64,000 nucleotides of DNA from Vibrio tubiashii ATCC 19109 (GCF_000772105.1 NZ_CP009355.1:930001-994000), one strand, 5' to 3'; positions 1 to 9,078 are shown, counted from the stretch's first letter. A program made the numbers and translations. The notes: a model not told the origin generated them from the letters alone.

Positions 1-653
1 TGAGTTATGTTGACACTGATTGCTGGCTGCTCGCGGGCCGTATCCGCTATCGCAATAACGCGATATTTTTCGCGCGCTTTTTCGTCGAATACCCCACTGC
101 GTTTATGTACGTAATGATCCGTCGCTGCTACCCAGATCATTTCCATTTCACCAATGGTTTCAGCTTTGACATCTTGCGGTAGCGTTTCCATTCTTGGACA
201 GACCAATAAATCTGCTCGCCCTGAACTTAACGCTTCCCAGCAGCCTGCGAGTATTTCTTCTTGGAGCTTAATCCTTGTTGAACTGACATTACTTAAGTCA
301 TTAACAAGGTTGAAGAAATTAGCAACTGGGATAATACCATCAAAGGCGAGTGTAATATCCAGTTCCCAACCATTAGCCAGTACACTTGCATCATTTACAA
401 GCTTGTCTGTTGCTAGCAGTATGTCCCTTCCTCGTTCAAGAATCAGTTTACCTGCTTCCGTAAAATTAGCTTTGTGCCCAGAGCGATCAAAGATCATGAT
501 ATCGAGATCTTGTTCGAGCTTCTGAATTTGATAGCTCAGTGAAGACGGTGCCCTATCGAGTTCGTTTGCCGCAGCAGCAAAGCTTCCACGCCGGTCAATC
601 GCATCTAATATATGTAGCGCTTCAAGTGTTATTGGGCTCTGCAATATTATCAT
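1..653 (-). CDS. LysR-family transcriptional regulator (3' part missing, runs off window)
   Basis: The reverse strand stays open from an ATG at 653 to the window edge, giving about 217 residues without a stop. The N-terminus is a LysR winged helix-turn-helix (residues 5-65), with the typical run LDAIDRRGSFAAAANEL followed by SSLSYQIQKLEQDL and a recognition-helix end FDRSGHKANFTEAG. The start of the substrate-binding domain follows (residues 90 on, with LAFDGIIPVANFFNLVND). An AAGG directly abuts the ATG, so a TTG at 644 with better SD spacing is an alternative start. The gene is divergent from the haem receptor, which LysR genes often regulate, but that link is inference. The overall look is of the YhaJ-like branch of LysR; the effector is unknown. 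Confidence 0.9.
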   Translation of the reverse strand, partial: MIILQSPITLEALHILDAIDRRGSFAAAANELDRAPSSLSYQIQKLEQDLDIMIFDRSGHKANFTEAGKLILERGRDILLATDKLVNDASVLANGWELDITLAFDGIIPVANFFNLVNDLSNVSSTRIKLQEEILAGCWEALSSGRADLLVCPRMETLPQDVKAETIGEMEMIWVAATDHYVHKRSGVFDEKAREKYRVIAIADTAREQPAISVNIT

Positions 654-816
654 CCTTATTAATAATAATTAATAATATAGTGATATTCATCACACTATTA
701 ATTGATAAAGTGAACCTTTACAAATGTAAAAAAAATGTTTAAGCACTTGTAATATTTAAATTTTATTCAAGTTTGCATACGGATAGAGCAAAAAAGCCAC
801 TAACTTTCGAAATGCA

Positions 817-835
817 AACAATAGTAATTATCATT
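817..835 (+). promoter_or_regulatory. Fur box upstream of haem receptor
   Basis: The 19-mer AACAATAGTAATTATCATT matches the inverted-repeat Fur consensus (AATGATAATNATTATCATT on the other strand) at about 15 of 18 informative bases. It lies 62 bases before the receptor start, in an AT-rich stretch. Iron-dependent repression of a haem receptor by Fur is established for Vibrio; its use here is inferred from the match and the position. Confidence 0.7.
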
Positions 836-896
836 TAGATCCAATAGAATGCCGTTCGTTCAAAGAAAACCTATATGGATCAAAGGTAATTATAAA

Positions 897-3029
897 ATGT
901 ATAAGAAAACTTTCCTGTCAGCTTCAATTGTTTTGGCCCTTGCGTCAACTGCTCATGCCGAAGAATATGCCCTCTTCGACGAAGTTGTTGTTTCAGCGAC
1001 TCGTACTAACCAACAGCTTGAAGACGTAGCCGCGTCTGTTGCAGTTATTTCTGATGAAGAGATTGAACGTAACTTAACAACGGGAGTTGAGGATCTCTTC
1101 AAGTACACCCCAGGAGTAACCGTACAATCAAACTCTCGCCAGGGTATTCAAGGTATTAACATCCGTGGTATGGAGGGCAATCGAGTATTAGTATTAGTCG
1201 ATGGAGTAGCTCAAACTAACCAGTTTTCTCCAAGTGGAGGCCAAAGCTATAACTTCATAAATTCTTCGCGTGTTGACTTAGACACGGATATGTTGAAATC
1301 AGTAGAAGTAGTTAAAGGTTCAGCTTCTTCTCTATACGGCTCTGATGCAATTGGCGGAATCGTGGCGTTTGAGACTAAAGATCCAGAGGACTTTTTAAAA
1401 GGTCGAGATACCGGTGGTCACGTCAAGTTTAACTATTCATCTGCTGACAATACTTTCTCGGAGTCCGTAGCTCTAGCAAAGCGTTTTGGTGATCTAGAAG
1501 CTTTAGTTGCATACACTCGTCGCGATGGAGAGCAAGTCGATAACTTCGGAAAGCCAGACGAGAAAGATTTTGCAAATAACAATGTGTTAGTTAAGCTTCA
1601 ATACCAGCTTAATCCAGACCATCGCTTAGAATTTAGCGGTAACTTTTTACACAATAGTGGTGATACTAAGCTAACTAACAGTAGTTATACCAACTACAAC
1701 GGAGAAGATGTTACCAAACAAACACAAATCGGTATTAAACATATTTGGAATGCTGAGTCACAATTCGCTGATCTTGTAACTTGGCAGTTCGATTGGCTAG
1801 ATAAGGACGAGAATGGTATAACCAACCGCACATCTAAAGGTGGTAGCCGTTATGTCCCGCCAGCTGGAAATGTGCAAAAGAAAGACTATATCTACTCAGA
1901 TAAAGGCTATCAATTTGATGCACAGTTCGACAAGGAATTCACTCTAGGCGAATTTGAACACTATTTAGTTTACGGTACTTCGTTCTCAGATAAGGAAATA
2001 AAAAACGTAAACAACGAATATAACTCAATCTCTGCTGATAAAGTTATCTACTACATACCGAGTGCTAAAGAGCGTAAGTATGGTTTCTTCTTACAGGATT
2101 CGATTAACTACGGAAAGTTTGTCCTAACTCCGGGTGTAAGGTTTGATTCATTTGAAACAGATCCAGGTGACACGACAAACAACCCAAGTGGAAATTCTCC
2201 TGAGTCATACGGTAAGTTTTCAGACTCAGCAGTTACAGGTCGTTTGGGTACAACTTATTCCATTAATAATGAGCACAAAGTTTACGCGCAAGTTTCTCAA
2301 GGGTTCCGTGCACCAGATTTCCAAGAACTTTATTACTCGTTTGGTAACCCAACTCACGGTTACATCAACATCCCTAATCCGGATTTAAAAGCCGAAGAAA
2401 GTGTGTCGTACGAGTTAGGTTGGAGACACAACACAGACTTCTCTAGTACAGAAGTTTCGGTTTTCTACAGCGACTACGATAACTTTATCGACAGCCAAGT
2501 TGTTCGCGTAGACGGGCGTGTTGAAGTAAATCAAAGTATTAACGTAGATAAAGCTGAAATTAAAGGTTTCGAGGTAGGTAATACATTCTACTGGGATAAC
2601 ATCCTTCAGCATGAAGGCTTTAGTACCCGACTTGCAGGTGTATACACTGAGGGCAAAGATGGTAAAGGCAAGGCACTGAACAGCGTAAACCCTTGGAATG
2701 CGATTGTTGGTTTTAACTATGACGCGCCAAACGAAAAATGGGGCTCATCGTTATCGATCAACTACACCGCAGCTAAAAAGGACAAGGATATTAGTACATC
2801 CGGCACTACAACAAGTGGCAAGGCTTTACCTATCGGTAGTGCAACTGTAGTAGACCTTACAGCCTACTATTCTCCAATTAAAGATCTAACACTCAGAGCT
2901 GGCTTATTCAACGTAACAGACGAAGAATATTACAACTGGAATGATGTGCGCGGGATTACAAGCGAGGAAGATAAGAGTTTAACTCAACCAGGTCGAAACT
3001 GGGCAATTACAGCCAAATACGATTTCTAA
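897..3029 (+). CDS. hutA: TonB-dependent outer-membrane haem/haemoglobin receptor (HutA-like)
   Basis: A 710-residue outer-membrane receptor that would import haem iron using TonB energy. Residues 1-21 are a signal peptide (MYKKTFLSASIVLALASTAHA is 21 long; cleavage after AHA). A TonB box (DEVVVSATR) follows at about 28-36, then the plug domain with the NIRGMEGNRVLVLVDG segment, then a 22-strand-type barrel. The haem-receptor signature FRAP at about residue 470 and NPDL about 25 residues later flank a histidine (PTHGY), as in HemR/HutA-type receptors, and the chain ends in an aromatic residue (Phe). The start at 897 is preferred over an upstream in-frame ATG at 849 because AAAGGT precedes it and the signal peptide then starts properly. 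The Fur box upstream and a terminator downstream make it a single-gene unit. Exact ligand (haem versus haemoglobin) is not decided by sequence. Confidence 0.9.
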   Translation: MYKKTFLSASIVLALASTAHAEEYALFDEVVVSATRTNQQLEDVAASVAVISDEEIERNLTTGVEDLFKYTPGVTVQSNSRQGIQGINIRGMEGNRVLVLVDGVAQTNQFSPSGGQSYNFINSSRVDLDTDMLKSVEVVKGSASSLYGSDAIGGIVAFETKDPEDFLKGRDTGGHVKFNYSSADNTFSESVALAKRFGDLEALVAYTRRDGEQVDNFGKPDEKDFANNNVLVKLQYQLNPDHRLEFSGNFLHNSGDTKLTNSSYTNYNGEDVTKQTQIGIKHIWNAESQFADLVTWQFDWLDKDENGITNRTSKGGSRYVPPAGNVQKKDYIYSDKGYQFDAQFDKEFTLGEFEHYLVYGTSFSDKEIKNVNNEYNSISADKVIYYIPSAKERKYGFFLQDSINYGKFVLTPGVRFDSFETDPGDTTNNPSGNSPESYGKFSDSAVTGRLGTTYSINNEHKVYAQVSQGFRAPDFQELYYSFGNPTHGYINIPNPDLKAEESVSYELGWRHNTDFSSTEVSVFYSDYDNFIDSQVVRVDGRVEVNQSINVDKAEIKGFEVGNTFYWDNILQHEGFSTRLAGVYTEGKDGKGKALNSVNPWNAIVGFNYDAPNEKWGSSLSINYTAAKKDKDISTSGTTTSGKALPIGSATVVDLTAYYSPIKDLTLRAGLFNVTDEEYYNWNDVRGITSEEDKSLTQPGRNWAITAKYDF

Positions 3030-3045
3030 AATCACATGTGATATC

Positions 3046-3071
3046 AAAAGCCAGCTATCAAGCTGGCTTTT
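3046..3071 (+). terminator. Intrinsic terminator after haem receptor
   Basis: AAAAGCCAGCT and AGCTGGCTTTT form an 11-base perfect stem with the loop ATCA, ending in a T-run. It lies 16 bases after the receptor stop. Confidence 0.85.
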
Positions 3072-3123
3072 CTAGTTAAGTACCTACATAAATTATAACT
3101 ATCAATAAGTTAAAGGTAATAAA

Positions 3124-3146
3124 AAAGCCCCTAAACTAGGAGCTTT
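3124..3146 (-). terminator. Intrinsic terminator for the small ORF at 3197-3274
   Basis: On the minus strand AAAGCTCCTA and TAGGGGCTTT pair (one G-T wobble) around a GTT loop and are followed by TTT. This closes the short transcript that carries the 25-residue ORF, which supports that ORF being a real gene. Confidence 0.75.
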
Positions 3147-3196
3147 CTTGAGTATATTCATTAAAAGGTATAGAAAAAATGGTATGAATAGACCGA

Positions 3197-3274
3197 TTAT
3201 TTAGCTGCTGCCATCTCTTTCTTAACCATTACAGCCGCTGCAACGATGAAAGTGATGATAAGACCTAGCTCCAT
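3197..3274 (-). CDS. Putative 25-residue single-span membrane micro-protein
   Basis: An ATG at 3274 preceded by AGGGG at good spacing opens a 25-residue frame. It begins MELGLIITFIVAAAVMV, one hydrophobic span of about 15 residues, and continues with a basic-amphipathic tail (KKEMAAAK). A terminator sits about 50 bases downstream, so the unit looks like a complete small gene with its own ribosome site. I do not recognise a named family. The composition resembles other bacterial single-span micro-proteins. Without conservation data this remains a good candidate rather than a proven gene. Confidence 0.6.
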   Translation of the reverse strand: MELGLIITFIVAAAVMVKKEMAAAK

Positions 3275-3476
3275 TACAAACCCCTAAAGTAAAGTTGGAA
3301 AAACCGAAAAGAAACTGCGGCTATTCTAACACCATTAAAAAACAATGATACCCCTTAACGAGATTTTTACGTTTTATATCGATTGAGATCAAATATTGCG
3401 TCGTGATGTCTATTTTCTACAATCTTACTAATCAATTAGTTTATAAAATGGTTTAGAGAATTGTTCTAATGCGAAG

Positions 3477-3728
3477 CTATTTCATAGTAACTTTGCCACC
3501 GATTATTTTGTAAGCAGGAGTGCCTCTAATCAAAGTCTCTCGGGCAAACTCGCCCCCACATTGAGGGCAAATACAGGGCTGTTCTGTGTAATCAAAAACA
3601 ATTCTTTCCTTAAAACATTTCACAAGAGACCCTTTGCCCCCTTTTCGGTACTTAAATAACTGGGTTTTACATTTTGCGCAGTAAATCTCGACCGTTTTAG
3701 ACGGTTGTTTCTTATTAGGTTTCGCCAC
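3477..3728 (-). CDS. Small zinc-ribbon protein
   Basis: An 83-residue basic protein with two CxxC knuckles, CAKC at about residue 17 and CPQC at about residue 54, the arrangement of a rubredoxin-like or zinc-ribbon fold. Many lysines and arginines suggest nucleic-acid or protein contact. It starts with GTG that shares its last bases with the stop of the upstream SgrR-family gene (TAGTG overlap), so the two are probably translationally coupled. The function is unknown; a link with the sugar-stress regulator is suggested only by the coupling. Confidence 0.8.
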   Translation of the reverse strand: MAKPNKKQPSKTVEIYCAKCKTQLFKYRKGGKGSLVKCFKERIVFDYTEQPCICPQCGGEFARETLIRGTPAYKIIGGKVTMK

Positions 3729-5446
3729 TACCCTTCCTCTTGATGCGAGTTTGTTGCCTCAGCCATTTCAGGTTTGACCCAAACTTTGCTGAAATCAAAC
3801 CATCCAAGCGCATTACATTTCGCATTTTGTAGCGAACCACAATGATCTTTACTCACTCCTAACCAACAGTGAAACATGGGAATGAGTTGCATCTTTTCTA
3901 CTAGAGACTTTCCAAGCTCTTGTGCAGGGAAACTAGCATTTTGTGTTGCTTGCCACTCTTGTACGACTTTAGTCCAATGTTCAAAATCCTCTTCGCGGCT
4001 AAGTGCCTCAATATCGCTATTATTGAGTAGCCACCCTGCTAGTGAATCATCCCTGTTTGTGGTGATTCCCATCGGTTTAACCCAGATGTCTACTTCTGAA
4101 GTATCTTCAACGGTTAAGTCATAGTTAATAAAGTTAACGCTCAATCCATCCTCTTTAAGCAAGCCTTCAATACATTTGACCAACGTTGGGAACATTGGGT
4201 GCTGACCGTGGTAAGCAATAGTGACAGAGCGATAGGAAGGTGGTGACGTATAACCATGCCTTGTATGGTGATACCAACCCGGCTTTAACCCATGCGCAGG
4301 AAGTACTCCTAGTTCGACGATTTTCTCTTGAGGTAGATGCTGGAATAAATTTAATGTGCCCAACTTCTGTGTGAAGTAATTCGCCCAATCATTGGCCGCC
4401 GCTAGTCCATTTTTTCGGTTGAGTAGTAAATAGGTGCAACCCGGATCGAGGTCTACGCTATCGGCATAGTTGGCCACTTCAGGCTTAAGGGGTTTAGATA
4501 AGCTCGGGAAAATCATTGAAGAATGAAGATCATCAATCACCCACACTTCAATTCGATCTAACAAGGGCCTAAAACCAAAGTAACCGTCAAAGGCTTGTAA
4601 GACGAGGCGTTTATTGTCGTTTTGAATGACTCGGTAAGGTCCTGTACCAACAGGGAATAGATCATAATCCTCCGCTCTATTCTCTTGCGGCAACGTAATT
4701 TTCGCGCAAGATTCAGAAAGCAACAGCGCCAATTGATAATCATCGCGTGAAAGTTTCACATCAACGATTAAGTGACTCGGAGAACTCACGTCTGCGATAT
4801 GTGAAAACAGCTTCTTCTGTCTAAGTGTCAATAAGTTATCAACGACCGCTTGAGATGTCAGCAAGTCTCCATTGTGAAACCTGACACTCGGACGAATGTA
4901 AAAACGCCAATGTCGAGGGGTGAGCATTTCCCATGAATGGGCCAGATCAGGTTGAAGTTGTTCACTGTCATCGATATAAGTTAAACCACTGAAAATCTGC
5001 TGAACAATATGAAGTTCAGAGCGTCGAATCGGTAACGTAGGGTTTAACGTAGAAAGTGGTCGGTAATATGGCAGCCTGACAACTTGCTGGCCTTCTTGAT
5101 GAACAATGCCAAGATAGCTTTCAACCACTTGAGCAAGTTTTGCCGTATCTTGATCTAAAACTTTTAGCGCTTGGCCAATCTTCCCTTCTTCAAGGTATCG
5201 GCGCGCTAAGTTTTCGCTGACATCAGCTCGGCTACGTTTAAAAATTAACTGAGATAACTTGCCTCGACCGGGAGCTGGGTGCCATTCCAACCACCCTTCT
5301 TCTTCCATTTTGTTCAGGACAATTCGAGCGTTACGACGGGTACAAAACAGTATCTCGGTGATATCTTCAAGCTGGACACCGCAATCTTGTCCCTTGTAAT
5401 GCTCAAACAAGGTTTCGAACTGAACTCTAAGTCTTGGGCTGCTCAT
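3728..5446 (-). CDS. sgrR: SgrR-family transcriptional regulator with solute-binding domain
   Basis: A 572-residue cytoplasmic protein built like E. coli SgrR, which activates the glucose-phosphate stress response. The N-terminal 110 residues form the SgrR winged-helix domain (ITEILFCTRRNARIVLNKM, then GWLEWHPAPGRGKLSQLIF). Next comes the family motif VVRLPYYRPLSTL and an SBP_bac_5-type domain (about residues 150-480, including HWRFYIRPSVRFHNGDLL). The C-terminus carries the conserved NALGWFDFSKVWV end. No signal peptide is present, as expected for this intracellular binding domain. No SgrS-like small RNA is evident next to the start, so the regulated target is open. It overlaps the zinc-ribbon gene downstream. 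Confidence 0.88.
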   Translation of the reverse strand: MSSPRLRVQFETLFEHYKGQDCGVQLEDITEILFCTRRNARIVLNKMEEEGWLEWHPAPGRGKLSQLIFKRSRADVSENLARRYLEEGKIGQALKVLDQDTAKLAQVVESYLGIVHQEGQQVVRLPYYRPLSTLNPTLPIRRSELHIVQQIFSGLTYIDDSEQLQPDLAHSWEMLTPRHWRFYIRPSVRFHNGDLLTSQAVVDNLLTLRQKKLFSHIADVSSPSHLIVDVKLSRDDYQLALLLSESCAKITLPQENRAEDYDLFPVGTGPYRVIQNDNKRLVLQAFDGYFGFRPLLDRIEVWVIDDLHSSMIFPSLSKPLKPEVANYADSVDLDPGCTYLLLNRKNGLAAANDWANYFTQKLGTLNLFQHLPQEKIVELGVLPAHGLKPGWYHHTRHGYTSPPSYRSVTIAYHGQHPMFPTLVKCIEGLLKEDGLSVNFINYDLTVEDTSEVDIWVKPMGITTNRDDSLAGWLLNNSDIEALSREEDFEHWTKVVQEWQATQNASFPAQELGKSLVEKMQLIPMFHCWLGVSKDHCGSLQNAKCNALGWFDFSKVWVKPEMAEATNSHQEEG

Positions 5447-5523
5447 AAAGAGGAAATCTCATTCTAGTTAACCTAGCTCTAAGTTTCCTCATTTAATATT
5501 CTCGAATCAAGACAAAAACTCGA

Positions 5524-5757
5524 TTATTGGACTTGGCTGCCGATTTGCTCAGCAATCTGTTGGATTTGTTGTTCATTGTCCAATTTTATCGACCACTTGG
5601 TTTCGCTGCCGTTAGCGGCAATAACATTCGCCCCTCTCCCAATCAGAGTGATAGCATCGGTTTGCGCTTGTAGCGTCACCATGTGCACACCAGAAAGCTT
5701 TACCACCACTTCGTGGTTAGTCACAATGATTTTTCCGCTTTTAAAAGGAATCATCAT
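5524..5757 (-). CDS. DUF3389-type small protein
   Basis: A 77-residue protein with alternating beta-type segments (SGKIIVTNHEVVVKL, then HMVTLQAQTDAITLIGRGANVI) and a short C-terminal helix. From memory it matches the Vibrio-restricted DUF3389 family; this is recognition, not a search. Its start lies two bases after the menI stop, so both are almost certainly one transcript. Function unknown. No signal peptide or membrane span. Confidence 0.75.
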   Translation of the reverse strand: MMIPFKSGKIIVTNHEVVVKLSGVHMVTLQAQTDAITLIGRGANVIAANGSETKWSIKLDNEQQIQQIAEQIGSQVQ

Positions 5758-5759
5758 CG

Positions 5760-6206
5760 TTATAGTCCTTTGTCTGACGACGCAGATTTTTTATGTTTAA
5801 CAGCGATGGTCAATCGACTCGTACACACCAAACGTTCACGCTCATCAGTAATGTTGATTTGCCATACTTGAGTGGATACCCCTAAATGAATGGGCTTAGC
5901 TGTACCAATAACGGTGCCGCTTCTCATTGAACGTACATGGTTGGCATTAATGTCGAGGCCCACACAGTAACTTCCTTTTGGAACACAGAAATTAGCCGCA
6001 ACTGAGCCAAGCGTTTCGGCCAAGACAACAGACGCACCACCGTGCAGCATACCAAGCGGTTGGTGAGTAAACGAACAAACAGGCATAGTGGCCGTTATAA
6101 AATCATCACCTACCTCGGTATAAATAATGTTTAGGTGATCTATCAAAGTATTTTCTGACGTCTTATTAAGGGCTTCAAGACTGATCGATTTTTTCCAGAT
6201 TGTCAT
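5760..6206 (-). CDS. menI: MenI-like hotdog-fold thioesterase (1,4-dihydroxy-2-naphthoyl-CoA hydrolase)
   Basis: A 148-residue single hotdog domain closely similar to E. coli MenI/YdiI, which releases 1,4-dihydroxy-2-naphthoate from its CoA ester in menaquinone synthesis. The start at 6206 (MTIWKKSISLEAL) lines up with YdiI; an ATG four codons upstream is less likely. The catalytic segment QPLGMLHGGASVVLAETLGS with the family glutamate is intact. The motif GLDINANHVRSMRSG and the C-terminal QVWQI element are also present. Menaquinone serves the anaerobic respiration encoded elsewhere in the window. A broader acyl-CoA specificity (PaaI-like) cannot be excluded. It shares an operon with the DUF3389 gene. 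Confidence 0.87.
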   Translation of the reverse strand: MTIWKKSISLEALNKTSENTLIDHLNIIYTEVGDDFITATMPVCSFTHQPLGMLHGGASVVLAETLGSVAANFCVPKGSYCVGLDINANHVRSMRSGTVIGTAKPIHLGVSTQVWQINITDERERLVCTSRLTIAVKHKKSASSDKGL

Positions 6207-6310
6207 TATGCATTCCACTACTGAATGTGATTACCAAGAATTGTACGCTAATGCTATGATGTGTATAGCTAAATAGTAAGTTTAATATTGCGATTGAAAC
6301 GGAGAATTCA

Positions 6311-7099
6311 ATGCAAACGTGGTTTAAATTCGTCACTCTCACTGCCGCAATGGCAATGACAGCCTGTACTTCTTCCCCGACAGGTCGTAACCAGCTGCTT
6401 CTTTTTTCAGATTCAGATATGAGTAGTTTAGGCGCCCAATCGTTCAAGCAAATGAAGAAAGAGCTTAAGGTCAGCTCTGACGCTAAGACAAATGCTTACG
6501 TTCAGTGCGTAACAGATTCAATTACTCAACATGTCCCGAAACAACCAGGATTTGATAGCTGGGAAGTCGTCGTGTTTGATAGTGATCAAGTCAATGCGTT
6601 CGCGTTACCAGGCGGCAAAATTGGTGTCTATACCGGTTTACTTAAAGTAGCGGTTACTCAGGACCAGTTAGCTACAGTTATAGGGCATGAAATCGCACAT
6701 GTCCTCGCTGATCACAGCAACGAACGACTGTCTCAATCTCAAATTGCCAATGCCGGACTTCAACTGACCAATATTGCACTCGGATCTTCCGAATACGCAC
6801 AGTATCAAGGAGCAACCATGGCTGCGCTTGGATTAGGCGTACAATATGGTGTTTTAATGCCCTACGGCAGGACTCAAGAATCGGAAGCGGATGTTGTAGG
6901 GTTAGAATTGATGGCGAAGTCTGGCTTTGATCCTAACCAGAGTGTCGACCTATGGAAAAACATGGCTAAGGCATCTGGGGGCGCTCAACCGCCTGAACTG
7001 CTCTCAACGCACCCTTCTCACGGAACTCGCATTCAGGATCTCTCCGCTAAGATACAAACGTTGCCAGATAACAAGGTTAAACGTCCGAACTGTATTTAG
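6311..7099 (+). CDS. M48-family zinc metalloprotease, lipoprotein
   Basis: A 262-residue envelope protease. The N-terminus is a lipoprotein signal ending MTAC (Cys at about residue 20). The M48 core has the zinc motif HEIAH (in VIGHEIAHVLADHS, about residue 126), the third ligand region ESEADVVGLELMAKSGFDP, and the family end LSTHPSHGTRIQDL. This is the architecture of the small LoiP/YcaL/OMA1-like proteases that act in periplasmic protein quality control. It is not a clear orthologue of either E. coli protein, so no symbol is given. It is preceded by a GGAG ribosome site and followed by its own terminator. Confidence 0.88.
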   Translation: MQTWFKFVTLTAAMAMTACTSSPTGRNQLLLFSDSDMSSLGAQSFKQMKKELKVSSDAKTNAYVQCVTDSITQHVPKQPGFDSWEVVVFDSDQVNAFALPGGKIGVYTGLLKVAVTQDQLATVIGHEIAHVLADHSNERLSQSQIANAGLQLTNIALGSSEYAQYQGATMAALGLGVQYGVLMPYGRTQESEADVVGLELMAKSGFDPNQSVDLWKNMAKASGGAQPPELLSTHPSHGTRIQDLSAKIQTLPDNKVKRPNCI

Positions 7100-7105
7100 A
7101 CATTA

Positions 7106-7129
7106 AAAGGGAGCAACAATGCTCCCTTT
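7106..7129. terminator. Terminator between convergent M48 and M50 protease genes
   Basis: AAAGGGAGC and GCTCCCTTT form a nine-base stem around AACAAT. It lies between two convergent genes and can serve both strands. Confidence 0.75.
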
Positions 7130-7138
7130 GTCTTTACT

Positions 7139-8221
7139 TTATGTGCCCAATATAAGCAGCGGTAAGCTTAACAATTGGTCACCAGTTGATGCAAAGAACC
7201 AAATAATTCCAATCAATGAAGCAACAAGCCCAATGTACCAAACTGCAGCGACAGCTTGACCGTACCTATCTAGCGGAAGTAAGTGGCTATGATGTCTTCC
7301 TCTCCACTCAATCACGATTTCCAGCATGCCCATGATAAGCAGGAAACCAAACAACGTAAGCCCTAGTGAGTAGCTTAACACCACGCCACCAGCCGCCGCT
7401 GCGGTACACAAAACTATTCCCGCCACACTGTTCATGGAGAAACTGATACTCTTCAAGACATGCCCACCGTCGAGTGGCAATATCGGTAGTAAGTTGAATA
7501 GATTTAGAAATGCATTAAATACCGCTAACCCTGCGAAAAACATCTCGCCAGTGATCAAGTAAGCAATGAGCAAGATGACAGACAGAATTAAGCCAAACAT
7601 CGGCCCCATGATTGAAATGACGACATCTTGCCAACGGGTATTTATCTTTTCATCGCTCAACGCCAACCCGCCAAGAAACGGCACCAAGTAGATACCTTTT
7701 GTCTTCATACCGAAGTACTTCATCGCGCGAACATGGCCATATTCATGAAAGACCAAACACGCAATCAAAGCCAGCGCAAATTGAAAAGAAAACAACCATG
7801 AATACGCCGCTAAACTCGCCGACGCGAGCACTACTTTAATCAGCTTTGCACTCTTAAGCGCCTTCATCCCAAGCGATAAAAGACCAATAAGGCTAAACTT
7901 TCTTTCTGGCTCCGGCTTAGTAAACGGTGTTTGCTTTTCTATGTCCTTAGTATTGCGGCTTCCTCGCTCAATGACTTGGCTATCGACTGTCGCAACATAC
8001 TCTAAGACAAATGGTTGCCATATCAGATTAGTTTCTAATTTACATGCCAGCTCTTGCTCACCATTGAGCAAAGTAAACTCATGGTAGGATTTTTCACCAC
8101 GGTCAGCATTAGCATCAAGCTGAGACACGAGTTGATTGTTCCAAAACAGTTGTTGCCAACCCGCCATAGAGCCTTCGAGTCTAAGTGGTTTACCCAAAAA
8201 CTCGATTGATAATAATTCCAA
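7139..8221 (-). CDS. M50-family membrane zinc protease (site-2 protease-like)
   Basis: A 360-residue multi-span protein. The first 110 residues are soluble and of unknown fold. The membrane part has the intramembrane zinc motif HEYGH (in CLVFHEYGHVRAM, about residue 160) and the second ligand motif LPLDGGHVLKSI (about residue 250), with a further three or four hydrophobic spans. These are the catalytic elements of S2P-type proteases. It lacks the PDZ domains of RseP, and so is not the sigma-E protease; the substrate is unknown. The long cytoplasmic N-terminal extension is a noteworthy departure from minimal M50 proteins. Confidence 0.85.
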   Translation of the reverse strand: MELLSIEFLGKPLRLEGSMAGWQQLFWNNQLVSQLDANADRGEKSYHEFTLLNGEQELACKLETNLIWQPFVLEYVATVDSQVIERGSRNTKDIEKQTPFTKPEPERKFSLIGLLSLGMKALKSAKLIKVVLASASLAAYSWLFSFQFALALIACLVFHEYGHVRAMKYFGMKTKGIYLVPFLGGLALSDEKINTRWQDVVISIMGPMFGLILSVILLIAYLITGEMFFAGLAVFNAFLNLFNLLPILPLDGGHVLKSISFSMNSVAGIVLCTAAAAGGVVLSYSLGLTLFGFLLIMGMLEIVIEWRGRHHSHLLPLDRYGQAVAAVWYIGLVASLIGIIWFFASTGDQLLSLPLLILGT

Positions 8222-8474
8222 TGTCTAACCTACTAAATTGATATAACAACGAGTCTGATTATGCCAATCTAGACTAAATAGGTAAAGGAATTGCTATTAA
8301 TGTGACATTGTCACTATCCATAAGGCGTTGATTGTTCGAATCATGTTGTTCAAATTACTCATGAAAAGTAAGAATTCGTCGATTTATCGATTTGTATTCG
8401 GATTACGCTTTATTTTTGACAGATAAAGTGGATAATAGCCGGCGTTATTAACACCTATAAAATGTGAGTCCATT

Positions 8475-9032
8475 ATGTCTTCTGAAGCAACTATGCTAGA
8501 ACGCTGCCAATCAAAATGTGAATTATGTGCTGCTGATGCACCATTAACGGCATACGCTGTTCCCCCGCACAGCCATGTGACAGTAGATTACGGAATCATG
8601 GTTTGTGACAAGTGTCTTGGTGAGATCGAAGAACCAAAAGACATCAACCACTGGCGTTGTCTAAACGACAGCATGTGGAGCCAAGTTCCTGCGGTTCAAG
8701 TTACTGCATGGCGTCAGCTAACTCGCTTGAACACAGAAAGCTGGGCACAAGACGCGCTAGACATGATGTACATGGAAGAAGAGCAAATGAACTGGGCAAT
8801 GACTGGCATGTCTGCAGATGACAAACCATTCGATTGCAACGGCGTTGAACTTAAAAAAGGTGACGACGTAACGGTTATCAAAGACCTACCAGTTAAAGGC
8901 ACTAACCAAGTCATCAAGCAAGGCACGGTTATCCGCGGCATCAGCATTGGCGACGATCCAAAACTAGTTTCTGGTAAAGCGAACGGCGGCCAATCTATGT
9001 ACGTTATCGCTGAATACTGCCGTAAGAAGTAA
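8475..9032 (+). CDS. yjdM: PhnA/YjdM-domain protein
   Basis: A 185-residue protein. The first 65 residues carry a zinc-ribbon pattern with Cys pairs (CQSKCELC, then CDKCLG). The C-terminal 70 residues are the PhnA domain, an SH3-like fold (LKKGDDVTVIKDLPVKG, then KQGTVIRGISIGDDP). The E. coli YjdM (PhnA) is only about 110 residues; the longer Vibrio form has a middle segment (NHWRCLNDSMWSQVPAVQV). The name PhnA is historical and does not establish phosphonate metabolism; the role is unknown. It is a single gene with a terminator just downstream. Confidence 0.85.
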   Translation: MSSEATMLERCQSKCELCAADAPLTAYAVPPHSHVTVDYGIMVCDKCLGEIEEPKDINHWRCLNDSMWSQVPAVQVTAWRQLTRLNTESWAQDALDMMYMEEEQMNWAMTGMSADDKPFDCNGVELKKGDDVTVIKDLPVKGTNQVIKQGTVIRGISIGDDPKLVSGKANGGQSMYVIAEYCRKK

Positions 9033-9056
9033 TTAGATAAGCTTCGACATAAGAAA

Positions 9057-9078
9057 GGCGCTCAATTGAGCGCCTTTT
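9057..9078. terminator. Bidirectional terminator between yjdM and pullulanase genes
   Basis: GGCGCTCAATTGAGCGCC is a perfect 18-base palindrome followed by TTTT on the plus strand and preceded by an A-rich run. It lies between convergent genes. Confidence 0.85.

Noticed and set aside
5447..5523. SgrS-type small RNA next to sgrR
   Set aside because: The gap to the next gene is only 77 bases and shows no hairpin with a long T-run.
8222..8474. Promoter TTGACA with GATAAT before yjdM
   Set aside because: The two elements are only nine bases apart, too close for a sigma-70 promoter; nothing else in this gap was convincing.
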